NCBI GenBank assembly: GCA_016764115.1
Contig: JAESSM010000146.1
Span: 1 to 6,405 of the forward strand
DNA: 6,405 nt
Direction: 5' to 3'
DNA from: Bacteroidia bacterium
GTDB lineage: Bacteria > Bacteroidota > Bacteroidia > JAESSM01 > NORP286
The translations under genes and the position numbers were made by a program. Positions within the stretch are counted from its first letter, which is position 1, and the number at the start of each line of letters is the position of its first letter. The notes beneath the pieces are model-generated. The model saw only the letters and a list, made by a program, of their open reading frames with translations, did no database searches and was not told the DNA's origin. This document shows positions 1 to 6,405 of the stretch, in pieces.

Positions 1-110
1 GCTGGCTTATCAGGTACAGTAACAACCCCAGCTACCTTGTAATTACTATTTACTAAAGCATTTAATGAGGCGACTGCAAAATCAGGAGTTCCTAAAAAAA
101 CAACATTCAT
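1..110 (-). CDS. fmt: Methionyl-tRNA formyltransferase, N-terminal fragment (cut by the left window edge)
   Basis: The product formylates the methionyl group of initiator tRNA using 10-formyl-tetrahydrofolate, in the cytoplasm, before translation initiation. Only the first 36 codons and two bases of the next are present; the family is usually about 310 residues. The visible peptide starts [20 protein letters not shown] and reaches VVTVPDKP. This matches the two N-terminal hallmarks of Fmt: the GTPDFA turn after the first strand (residues 7-12) and the V-x-T-x-PDKPA segment of the Rossmann-like formyl-transfer domain (about residues 30-37). The ATG at 108-110 follows the stop codon of the upstream NamZ-like gene with one base between (TAG-T-ATG), so co-transcription and translational coupling are likely. 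I see no strong Shine-Dalgarno sequence, which is usual in Bacteroidota. The catalytic Asn-His-Asp region lies outside the window. The family call rests on the N-terminus alone but is distinctive. Confidence 0.93.
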   Translation of the reverse strand, partial: MNVVFLGTPDFAVASLNALVNSNYKVAGVVTVPDKP

Positions 111-111
111 A

Positions 112-1320
112 CTATTCGAAATCTTTATATAGTAAGTACTTCTTTCTGGCTTGTTTGTAATTTGCAATTTCTTCCTGCCAGGTAACTCTTATATCTTTTT
201 CCAACATGCCAGATTCAATTTGCTTTTGTAATTTATCAGTGCCAGCCAAATTTGTAAAGAATGAGTTAAAGAATTTACGCTTACTCTTTGAATTTTGGTA
301 GAAAACCATTACCCAATTTAGTGTTATTTGTTTTTCTCTGGCAAGGTCTTGTTCCTTAATTTTGGTTAGATCAAAGCCGTAGCATAATTTACCATTATGA
401 GGAGGGTATTTAGCCCCAGGCTTACTTTCTGGAGTAAAACCAAATTCAAATTTCTTGTATTTCGGATGACCCAATACCTGAAATGGTGCATCGGTGCCGC
501 GGCCAACACTAATATTAGTACCCTCAAACAATCCCAACGATGGATATAAGTATATACTACGCATGTTTGGCAAATTGGGCGATGGTTTAACAGGAAGTCT
601 GTAAATACTCTCATGAGTATAATTTTCACAGACTATATATTGCAATTTACATTTAATTCCATCTTTCAACCAGCCTTCTTCATTGATCATCCGTGCATAT
701 TCAGCTATAGTAAGCCCATGAACAAGTGGTATTGGATGTCTTCCAACGAATGATGCAAATTCAGGACTCAAAACAGGCCCATCAATGTAGAAACCATTTG
801 GATTTGGCCTATCTAAAACTAAGAACTCAATATCATTTTCTGCGCAAGCTTCCATCACATAATGCATGGTTGTCACATAAGTATAATATCTAACCCCAAC
901 ATCCTGAATATCAAAGATCACGAGATCAACATCCTTCAAATCTTCTTTAGATGGTTTATTCTTATCTCCGTAAAGAGAAATAATCGGAAGGCCTGTTGTC
1001 TTGTCGGTATTGTTTGATAAATGCTCGCCCGCATCAGCAGTACCTCTAAATCCATGTTCCGGAGCAAACACTAATTTTATGTCTTGCTTGAGATTCAATA
1101 AACTATCAACCAAGTGAATATTTCCAATTAGCGAAGTTTGGTTAGCCACAATTGCTATTGTTTTATCTATAAGGATCGGCAGATATTCAGTTACCCTTTC
1201 AGCTCCAACTACTATTTTTTTTGTTTTAGATGAGATTTTAGTACCTAATACATCCTGCGATTTAGCTGTATCAACTAAAAATAGAAACAAAAAAAGCAAT
1301 ATATATTTTTTTATAAACAA
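112..1320 (-). CDS. namZ: Exported exo-beta-N-acetylmuramidase, NamZ/DUF1343 (GH171) family
   Basis: Characterised family members remove terminal N-acetylmuramic acid from peptidoglycan fragments during wall turnover and recycling. The 402-residue product is close to the usual family length. Residues 1-21 form a signal peptide (M-F-I-K-K, a Leu/Phe-rich core, then A-K-S before Q22) with no lipobox Cys, so a soluble periplasmic protein is expected. Family motifs in order are APEHGFRG (86-93), SLYG (115-118), [13 protein letters not shown] (136-148), LDRPNPNG (169-176), HGLTIAEYA (201-209), PSPNLPN (246-252) and [15 protein letters not shown] (266-280). The acidic residue in PEHG (E88) is a plausible catalytic candidate, by inference. 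The start is TTG at 1318-1320: an in-frame stop lies six codons upstream, no ATG occurs before Met152, and this TTG gives a complete signal peptide. It sits directly upstream of fmt and probably shares its transcript. The family assignment is strong; activity on free MurNAc-GlcNAc rather than another muramyl substrate is inferred from homologues. Confidence 0.9.
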   Translation of the reverse strand: MFIKKYILLFLFLFLVDTAKSQDVLGTKISSKTKKIVVGAERVTEYLPILIDKTIAIVANQTSLIGNIHLVDSLLNLKQDIKLVFAPEHGFRGTADAGEHLSNNTDKTTGLPIISLYGDKNKPSKEDLKDVDLVIFDIQDVGVRYYTYVTTMHYVMEACAENDIEFLVLDRPNPNGFYIDGPVLSPEFASFVGRHPIPLVHGLTIAEYARMINEEGWLKDGIKCKLQYIVCENYTHESIYRLPVKPSPNLPNMRSIYLYPSLGLFEGTNISVGRGTDAPFQVLGHPKYKKFEFGFTPESKPGAKYPPHNGKLCYGFDLTKIKEQDLAREKQITLNWVMVFYQNSKSKRKFFNSFFTNLAGTDKLQKQIESGMLEKDIRVTWQEEIANYKQARKKYLLYKDFE

Positions 1321-1385
1321 CTTATTGCTAGTAAATTAAATACTATTAATTAAATAATAAGATCAATAAATTAAAGTTAAGTTAA

Positions 1386-1393
1386 CAAAACTA
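1386..1393 (-). promoter_or_regulatory. Possible -7 promoter box for namZ-fmt
   Basis: On the minus strand this reads TAGTTTTG, an exact match to the TAnnTTTG -7 consensus of Bacteroidota housekeeping promoters. It would leave a leader of roughly 60 bases before the TTG start of the muramidase gene. No TTG is seen at the expected -33 distance, so only half of the promoter is supported, and an 8-base match in AT-rich DNA can arise by chance. Confidence 0.3.
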
Positions 1394-1427
1394 CTAATTA
1401 CTATTTTATTTCCCTTTAAAATTGACT

Positions 1428-1435
1428 TATTTTAG
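1428..1435 (+). promoter_or_regulatory. Weak possible -7 promoter box for the Lol-like permease gene
   Basis: The string TATTTTAG fits TAnnTTTG with one mismatch and lies about 15 bases upstream of the GTG start, implying a very short or nearly leaderless mRNA. There is no TTG at the -33 position. The nearby TTGAC (1423-1427) is too close to the start codon to serve as a -35 element. This is a weak candidate given as the best visible option. Confidence 0.2.
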
Positions 1436-1450
1436 CAGAAATAACTTAAA

Positions 1451-2668
1451 GTGAATTTAGAACTCTTTATTGCAAAAAGAATAACGCTTAATTCAAGCAA
1501 ATCATTTTCGAACCTTATCGTAAAGATTGCCATAAGTGCTGTTGCTTTGAGCATTGCGGTAATGATCTGTTCTATAGCCATTGTAAATGGATTTCAAAGT
1601 GAAATAAGAGATAAGGTAGTTGGGTTTGGGTCTCATATCCAGATCAGCAATTTTGATCATAACAATTCTTTTGAATCTTCTCCAATTAATTGGGATGATG
1701 AACTAATATCAAAATTAAGTGCGCATCCTGATATAAAGCATATCGAAAGCTATGCCACAAAAGCAGGCATCATTAAAACCGACAATGAAATTGAAGGTGT
1801 ATTGTTAAAGGGTATTGGCAAAGATTTTGACTTTGATTTCTTTAAGCAAAACATGGTAGACGGAAAATTAATCAACCTTTCCGGGCCATCAAAGTCAAAG
1901 GATATTATGGTTTCCACCACAATTGCCTCAAAACTTAATCTAAAGACCGGTGATAAGCTTTTGATGTATTTTATTCAAGATCCTCCAAGAATAAGACCTT
2001 TTACTGTTTCAGGAATTTACGAAACCGGGTTTGAAGATTTTGACAAACTGTTTGTTTTTGCAGATATAGCTCATATCCAAAAACTAAATAGTTGGGAAGA
2101 TAACCAAATAGGAGGATATGAAATTTTAATTAATCAATATGAAAGAATCGAGGAAGTAGGAGATTTTGTTTATGCAAGTATCGGCCACACTTTGGATTCC
2201 AGAACAATTAAAGAAATATACCCTCAAATATTTGATTGGCTGACTTTGCAGGATACCAATGTGATCATCATCATTTCGCTTATGGCTATTGTTTCCATAA
2301 TAAACATGATCACAGCTCTTCTGATACTAATACTCGAGCGAACCAACATGATTGGTACACTAAAATCCCTCGGTGCAAATAACTGGAGTATTCGTAAAAT
2401 ATTTATTTATAATGCGATGTATTTGATTGGAAAAGGGCTGCTTTGGGGTAACTTAATTGGTGTAGGATTCTGTATCCTGCAAAAACAGTTTGGCATTTTT
2501 ACCTTGCCACAAGAATCTTATTACCTTTCTGTAGTTCCCATCAATTTAAATTTGACCTATTTATTACTACTTAACTTAAGCACAATAATTATCTGCAGCT
2601 TGATGATGGTAATCCCCTCCTATTTGGTTTCCAGAATAACGCCTATAAAGGCAATTAGATTTAATTAA
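1451..2668 (+). CDS. LolC/LolE-type ABC transporter permease (MacB-like periplasmic core plus FtsX domain)
   Basis: This is an inner-membrane subunit of a type VII ABC system. Relatives extract lipoproteins from the inner membrane for delivery to LolA, or drive other mechanotransmission. The 405 residues match the family length. The layout is typical: a cytoplasmic amphipathic start (MNLELFIAKRI), membrane helix 1 at about 23-47, a periplasmic core of about 220 residues (48-268), then helices at about 270-296, 317-343 and 367-390. The segment LERTNMIGTLKSLGAN (295-310) followed by IRKIF is the cytoplasmic coupling region that contacts the ATPase, and the end SRITPIKAIRF is the usual FtsX-family tail. 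The start is GTG at 1451; an in-frame TAA at 1442-1444 leaves no ATG alternative, and the next Met is residue 38. No LolD-like ATPase is present in the window, so it must pair with a subunit encoded elsewhere. LolC, LolE and fused LolF-like roles cannot be told apart here. Confidence 0.87.
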   Translation: MNLELFIAKRITLNSSKSFSNLIVKIAISAVALSIAVMICSIAIVNGFQSEIRDKVVGFGSHIQISNFDHNNSFESSPINWDDELISKLSAHPDIKHIESYATKAGIIKTDNEIEGVLLKGIGKDFDFDFFKQNMVDGKLINLSGPSKSKDIMVSTTIASKLNLKTGDKLLMYFIQDPPRIRPFTVSGIYETGFEDFDKLFVFADIAHIQKLNSWEDNQIGGYEILINQYERIEEVGDFVYASIGHTLDSRTIKEIYPQIFDWLTLQDTNVIIIISLMAIVSIINMITALLILILERTNMIGTLKSLGANNWSIRKIFIYNAMYLIGKGLLWGNLIGVGFCILQKQFGIFTLPQESYYLSVVPINLNLTYLLLLNLSTIIICSLMMVIPSYLVSRITPIKAIRFN

Positions 2669-2672
2669 ACCT
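2657..2672. repeat. Imperfect palindrome holding both convergent stop codons
   Basis: The 16 bases AGATTTAATTAAACCT pair in seven of eight positions around the centre of TTAATTAA. The plus-strand permease gene reads AGA-TTT-AAT-TAA and the minus-strand phosphatase gene reads AGG-TTT-AAT-TAA, so both proteins end in Arg-Phe-Asn. The coding regions overlap by 8 bp (2661-2668). There is no G+C-rich stem or T run, so I do not call it a terminator. Confidence 0.9.
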
Positions 2673-5600
2673 GAGTCCTATTAACAATATATCATCTACT
2701 TGCTCGATATTTCCTTTCCATTTTGCGAGGTCTTTATCGAGTTCGCTTTCCTGTTCAGATAAGTCCATGCCTTGAATTTCCAATAACTTGTTTCTTAACC
2801 TTTTAGAACTGTATTTTTTTTCTCTTGGACCTCCAAATTGATCAACAAATCCATCTGAAAAGATATAAACAGTATCCCCAGAATTCAAATTAAATTCATG
2901 ATTAGTAAATTTTCGATCGATAGATACTTCACCACCAATACCTATCTTATCTCCCTTTATATCATGCAATTCAGAATTTAAAATATATAATGGCCGTTTT
3001 GCTCCAGCATATTGCAATTTATTTTCTTTCAAATCAATACTACACAAAGCAAGGTCCATCCCATCCATTGCACCTACTCCTTCCTTATCCTGACGTAAAG
3101 CAGTTTTCACTCCATCATGAAGTTGTTTTAGTATTTCTGACGGTTTTGTGATACCCTTTTCAATTACTATTTGATTCAATAGATCATTCCCGATCATGCT
3201 CATAAAGGCTCCTGGAACACCATGACCGGTGCAATCACAAGCAGCAATAACAATTTCATCCTTATTGGCAGTTTGAGCAAAATAATAAAAGTCCCCACTT
3301 ACAATGTCTTTGGGTTTGTATAGAATGAAACTATTATTAAGAATTTCATAAACTTCCTCTTTTGGAACCATAATTGCCTGTTGAATCCGCTTAGCATAAT
3401 TGATACTGTCAGTAATGTCTCTGTTTTTCTGCCTGATTATCTCCTCAGTTTTTTTTCTTTCCGTAATATCTGTATCAATGATCACGTATTTTTTAGCTTT
3501 TCCAGCATCATCAAAAACTGGTGTTAAAGTAGAAGCCATCCAAACCTTACCCCCTGATTTTGTCTGATTGATAGTCTCATAACTTATTGATTTCTTTTGA
3601 GAAACACTTTCTGCAAGTATCTTTTTAATTTCAGGGTTACCACTCATCTTCAAAAATGAACCTCCGTAAATTTTCTTAAGATCACTCATGTCATATCCAG
3701 TGGTGCGTAAAAATGCTTCATTTACGTACTCAAAATTTGCTTTATTATCCATAATGATTACCGCATTTTCAGTTTGACTGGCAACAATTGAAAGCTTTTC
3801 AAGCTCATTCTTTTGTTCTGAAATTTCTGCAGTTCTTTCTTCCACCTCATGCTCAAGGATCTCCTTGGCGCGTTTCAAATTCTGTTCTCTTATTTTGATA
3901 AACAAATAAATTCCTGAAGCGATAATTATAAATACCAATGTATAGAACCACCATGTTTGCCAAAAAGGTGGGTGAATTATTATCTTAATAGAAGCTACTT
4001 TTTCACTCCAGATTCCATCGCTATTTGTAGCCTTTACTTTAAACAAATACTCTCCCGGATCAAGATTTGTGTAATTAACATTGTGATTAAAATCCGAATT
4101 AGTCCAGTCAGAATTAAAACCCAACATGCAATATGAATACTGATTTCTGGTAGGGTCAGTGTAATCAAGTGAAGCAAACTCAATCTCCAAAATATTTTGA
4201 TGATACTCCAGTTCTATTTCTGAAACTTCAGAAAATAAATTATTAGTCGGTAAGGACTTATTCATAACTTTTATATCAGTAAACACTACCGGAGGCATGA
4301 AATTATTTTCTTGAAAATGTTGAGGATGAAATATGTTTAGACCATTAGGTCCACCAAAATACATTTCACCTGTTTTGCACTTATAACAAGCATTGGTATT
4401 AAACTCATAATCCTGAATTCCATCGTTGATTCCGAAATTTTTAAACTTCCCTGTCTGCAGGCTAAATTGGCTTATTCCTTTATTGGTACTTATCCACAAA
4501 TACCCATCATCATCTTGTAAGATGCAGTAAATGAATGGATTAGGAAGCCCATCTTTTTCATAATACCTTCTAAAAGATTCAGTTTTAGTATCAAATCTGT
4601 TTAACCCATGATTTGTTCCGACCCATAAGGCTCCTGAATGATCTTCATATAATGTGCGAACATCGTCACTACTAAGACTAGCAGGATTACCTGCCTCGTT
4701 CTTGTATTGCTTAAATTCCCCACTTTGTAAATTATATTTATACAATCCATTGTTCGTAGCTATCCAATAAATCTCATCAGCAGACTCTATTATATACCAA
4801 ACAGTATTATCACTTATGCTCGTTGAACTTTGGTTTGTTTTAAGGTAACGGGAAAACGATTCTGTATCATAATCAAAAATATTGAGACCGTTATCAGTGC
4901 CTACAAACAGCTGCTTATTACTTCCTTGAAAAATACACCTAACAGTATTATTGCTTAGGCTGGTTTGGTCATTCTCATCATTAAAGAAATATCGAAATGT
5001 CTGACTATGGGGTTCAAACTTATTCAGCCCAAAACTGGTACCAAACCATATATTTTCTTCATGGTCTTCCAAAATGCTCCACACTGTATAATCGCTAAGT
5101 GTATTTTCATTCAATCCACTTTCCCTTATATAATTCTTAACTTCACCATTAAGAGTATTAATGTTATTTACTCCACCTCTTACAGTTCCTATCCATAAGT
5201 CTCCCCTTGAATCTTCAATAATTGCTCGGACATAATTTGATTTAAACTTATAAGGATTATATACATTAGTATGATGGTGTTCAAACTTTTTCTTTTTGAG
5301 GTTTAGCTTATTCAATCCGGCACCGATAGTACCTATCCACAGATTACTAGCTCCATCAACATACATTGATCTAAGCATTTCATTGCTTAAACTCTTTGGT
5401 AAATGAAGTTGATGTTTTTGTACCGTAAAGCTCTCTAAGGTTCTGTCATAAATAATCAAACCTTGATCTGTGGCTATCCATAAATTACCCTTATTGTCCT
5501 CAATGATCGATCTAATAGTATTTAAATAAAAATTATCAATAACAGAATAGTTCTTTTTATAATCTCCGTCTTTGGTATTTTCTAATTCATTGATCAATAT

Positions 5601-6405
5601 CTCTCCGTTTTGCGTAAATATTACTGTTTCAAAATTATTTGATTCAGAGTTATACTTATTCAATCCGTTCATAGTCCCAACAAATAAATTGCCCTTGGAA
5701 TCATCAAAAAAGGAAAGTACTACCTCATGGCTTATGGAATACGGATTTTCCTTGTCATGCTTAAATTGCTCCAACGACATTGTGGATGTATCAAACTTAT
5801 ATAGCCCACCTACTGTTCCGAACCACACCAGACCACTAACATCAATATGCATTGACAATACTGCTACATCGTCAATCATTCTAAATATCCCATCAATATT
5901 TTCATCTTTAAGAACCTTTCCAGTTTCTAACGAGATCCTGTCAATTCCTCCTACTGTACCTACCCATAATACCCCATTTCCATCATCATATATTGAGAAG
6001 ATCCTGTTGTGTTTTATACTATTTGGGTTATTATCATTGTGTAAATACCTTTTGAATTTGTTGGTTCTTGGATTATACCTATTTAGCCCTCTATTGTGAG
6101 TAGCTACCCACAAATAGCCTTGATTATCAACCAACAAACTGTTTATAAAGTTCCCGGATAAAGTTGAGGTATCTGATGCATCATTTTTGTAAATCAAAAT
6201 ATTGTAACCATCATACCTATTGAGTCCATCTTGAGTACCAAACCAAAGAAAACCTGTTTTATCTTCAACTATTGACATAACCGGGTTCATTGATAAACCA
6301 TCTCTCATTGAAAGATGCTCAAATTGAATAATATTCTGTGCAGTAATGACCTTTCCTGCCAGTGAAACTGTTGGTATCAGTAATAATAAACCAAATATGA
6401 AAAAT
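2661..6405 (-). CDS. Propeller sensor serine phosphatase: signal peptide, reg_prop x14, Y_Y_Y, TM, PAS, SpoIIE/PP2C (5' end cut by the right window edge)
   Basis: This probable envelope sensor turns an extracytoplasmic signal into cytoplasmic protein-serine/threonine dephosphorylation. Residues are numbered from the internal Met at 6306-6308. The frame remains open for 32 more codons to the right edge and begins FFIFGLLLLIPTVSLA, then GKVITAQ, so the true start and the signal-peptide n-region lie outside. Then come 14 propeller motifs (19-660), a Y_Y_Y domain (about 700-780), one membrane helix (about 786-806) after PPFWQTWWFY, a coiled coil (about 807-843), PAS plus PAC (about 845-950), a linker containing DITDSINYAKRIQQAI (964-979), and a SpoIIE/PP2C domain (about 985-1213). 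Likely metal-site motifs are all present: SGDFYY (D1006), DCTGHG (D1025-G1030), SDGF (D1152) and DDILLIG (D1205, D1206), so it should be active. There is no histidine-kinase H-box, receiver or AraC domain. The substrate is probably an anti-sigma antagonist of the partner-switching type, but this is inference and no partner is encoded nearby. Confidence 0.9.
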   Translation of the reverse strand, partial: FFIFGLLLLIPTVSLAGKVITAQNIIQFEHLSMRDGLSMNPVMSIVEDKTGFLWFGTQDGLNRYDGYNILIYKNDASDTSTLSGNFINSLLVDNQGYLWVATHNRGLNRYNPRTNKFKRYLHNDNNPNSIKHNRIFSIYDDGNGVLWVGTVGGIDRISLETGKVLKDENIDGIFRMIDDVAVLSMHIDVSGLVWFGTVGGLYKFDTSTMSLEQFKHDKENPYSISHEVVLSFFDDSKGNLFVGTMNGLNKYNSESNNFETVIFTQNGEILINELENTKDGDYKKNYSVIDNFYLNTIRSIIEDNKGNLWIATDQGLIIYDRTLESFTVQKHQLHLPKSLSNEMLRSMYVDGASNLWIGTIGAGLNKLNLKKKKFEHHHTNVYNPYKFKSNYVRAIIEDSRGDLWIGTVRGGVNNINTLNGEVKNYIRESGLNENTLSDYTVWSILEDHEENIWFGTSFGLNKFEPHSQTFRYFFNDENDQTSLSNNTVRCIFQGSNKQLFVGTDNGLNIFDYDTESFSRYLKTNQSSTSISDNTVWYIIESADEIYWIATNNGLYKYNLQSGEFKQYKNEAGNPASLSSDDVRTLYEDHSGALWVGTNHGLNRFDTKTESFRRYYEKDGLPNPFIYCILQDDDGYLWISTNKGISQFSLQTGKFKNFGINDGIQDYEFNTNACYKCKTGEMYFGGPNGLNIFHPQHFQENNFMPPVVFTDIKVMNKSLPTNNLFSEVSEIELEYHQNILEIEFASLDYTDPTRNQYSYCMLGFNSDWTNSDFNHNVNYTNLDPGEYLFKVKATNSDGIWSEKVASIKIIIHPPFWQTWWFYTLVFIIIASGIYLFIKIREQNLKRAKEILEHEVEERTAEISEQKNELEKLSIVASQTENAVIIMDNKANFEYVNEAFLRTTGYDMSDLKKIYGGSFLKMSGNPEIKKILAESVSQKKSISYETINQTKSGGKVWMASTLTPVFDDAGKAKKYVIIDTDITERKKTEEIIRQKNRDITDSINYAKRIQQAIMVPKEEVYEILNNSFILYKPKDIVSGDFYYFAQTANKDEIVIAACDCTGHGVPGAFMSMIGNDLLNQIVIEKGITKPSEILKQLHDGVKTALRQDKEGVGAMDGMDLALCSIDLKENKLQYAGAKRPLYILNSELHDIKGDKIGIGGEVSIDRKFTNHEFNLNSGDTVYIFSDGFVDQFGGPREKKYSSKRLRNKLLEIQGMDLSEQESELDKDLAKWKGNIEQVDDILLIGLRFN
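4329..6254 (-). repeat. Fourteen tandem propeller (reg_prop-type) repeats within the sensor phosphatase gene
   Basis: The unit G-x-L-W-[FVI]-G-T-x-x-G-L-N-[RK]-[YF]-[DN] starts at residues 19, 64, 112, 159, 206, 274, 321, 369, 418, 465, 512, 559, 602 and 647 (numbered from the Met at 6308). Spacing is 43-49 residues, about 141 bp, except for 68 residues between units 5 and 6. Fourteen units fit two seven-bladed beta-propellers in tandem, as in the periplasmic sensors of hybrid two-component systems that read polysaccharide fragments. Units 5, 10, 11 and 14 have altered cores (LFVGT, LFVGT, YWIAT, MYFGG). The units are similar in protein and only loosely similar in DNA, so this is an old duplication series rather than a recent DNA repeat. 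Confidence 0.88.
6309..6405 (-). other. Signal-peptide-coding 5' segment of the sensor phosphatase
   Basis: Reading the minus strand upstream of the ATG at 6308, the frame has no stop to the window edge (32 complete codons). It encodes a hydrophobic core, FFIFGLLLLIPTVSLA, then GKVITAQNIIQFEHLS leading into MRDGLS. The string FEHLSMRDGLS is the usual entry into the first propeller blade of this family (F-x-x-L-[ST]-x-x-D-G-L-S), so the ATG at 6308 lies inside the domain. Cleavage is plausible after ITA (before Q) or after SLA. A Met must lie beyond position 6405. Confidence 0.88.

Larger units (their letters stand above)
1321..1450. promoter_or_regulatory. Divergent intergenic spacer between the NamZ-like and Lol-like genes
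   Basis: This is the only real non-coding stretch in the window: 130 bp with about 17 percent G+C, much poorer in GC than the flanking genes. Because it lies between two 5' ends it must carry promoters for both directions, unless one gene is read from an unseen source. It contains several short AT palindromes (for example GTTAAC at 1381-1386) and the related strings TACTATTAATTAAAT and TACTATTTTATTT. I see no terminator-like stem with a T run, no riboswitch and no convincing Shine-Dalgarno sequence for either gene. Confidence 0.6.

Noticed and set aside
366..629. An 87-codon minus-strand frame inside the muramidase gene
   Set aside because: It overlaps the well-supported NamZ/DUF1343 frame on the same strand and has no domain features.
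2641..2652. Small hairpin GCCT-ATAA-AGGC near the end of the permease gene, considered as a terminator
   Set aside because: The stem is only four base pairs, lies inside the coding region and is not followed by a T run.
4965..5198. A 77-codon plus-strand open frame
   Set aside because: It lies wholly antisense to propeller units 8-9 with no recognisable protein features.
5572..6099. A 175-codon plus-strand open frame opposite the propeller region
   Set aside because: It is antisense to the repeated blades, has low-complexity Ser/Pro/Leu-rich content without domain motifs, and the minus-strand frame has clear family motifs. It is a shadow of the real gene.
4329..6254. Periodic units of about 141 bp considered as a CRISPR or DNA satellite array
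   Set aside because: The periodicity is in the protein (beta-propeller blades), the DNA copies are diverged, and the frame is continuous.
2661..6405. Calling the large protein a hybrid two-component histidine kinase (HTCS)
   Set aside because: The sensor half matches that class, but there is no H-box, HATPase motif, receiver or AraC domain. The C-terminus carries PP2C motifs.

Overview
The window looks like chromosomal DNA from a low-GC member of the Bacteroidota, probably Cytophagales-like. The evidence is the family content (a reg_prop/Y_Y_Y sensor joined to a SpoIIE phosphatase, and a NamZ-type muramidase), the AT-rich codon use, the absence of clear Shine-Dalgarno sequences, and a TAnnTTTG-like promoter box. 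I see no mobile elements, RNA genes or CRISPR arrays, and there is almost no non-coding DNA apart from one 130-bp divergent spacer.

From left to right, the first 110 bases are the 5' end of fmt (methionyl-tRNA formyltransferase) on the minus strand, running off the left edge. One base upstream of it ends a minus-strand gene (112-1320) for an exported DUF1343/NamZ-family exo-beta-N-acetylmuramidase with an apparent TTG start. The two probably form an operon. An AT-rich spacer (1321-1450) separates this pair from a divergent plus-strand gene (1451-2668, GTG start) for a four-helix LolC/LolE-type ABC permease. That gene converges on a very large minus-strand gene (2661 to beyond 6405). The two overlap by 8 bp in a palindrome that supplies both stop codons.

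The large gene is the most notable object. It encodes a one-protein transmembrane signalling device with a signal peptide, 14 propeller repeats (enough for two seven-bladed beta-propellers), a Y_Y_Y domain, one membrane helix, a coiled coil, a PAS domain and a C-terminal SpoIIE/PP2C serine phosphatase. Its frame stays open to the right edge and includes a signal-peptide hydrophobic core, so the ATG at 6308 is internal and the true start lies outside the window.

Functionally, three of the four products act at the cell envelope (wall-sugar release, outer-membrane lipoprotein or related ABC export, and envelope-to-cytoplasm signalling). They do not form one transcription unit, and nothing in the sequence ties them into a single pathway. 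The region reads mainly as ordinary chromosome, with one architecturally interesting sensor phosphatase.
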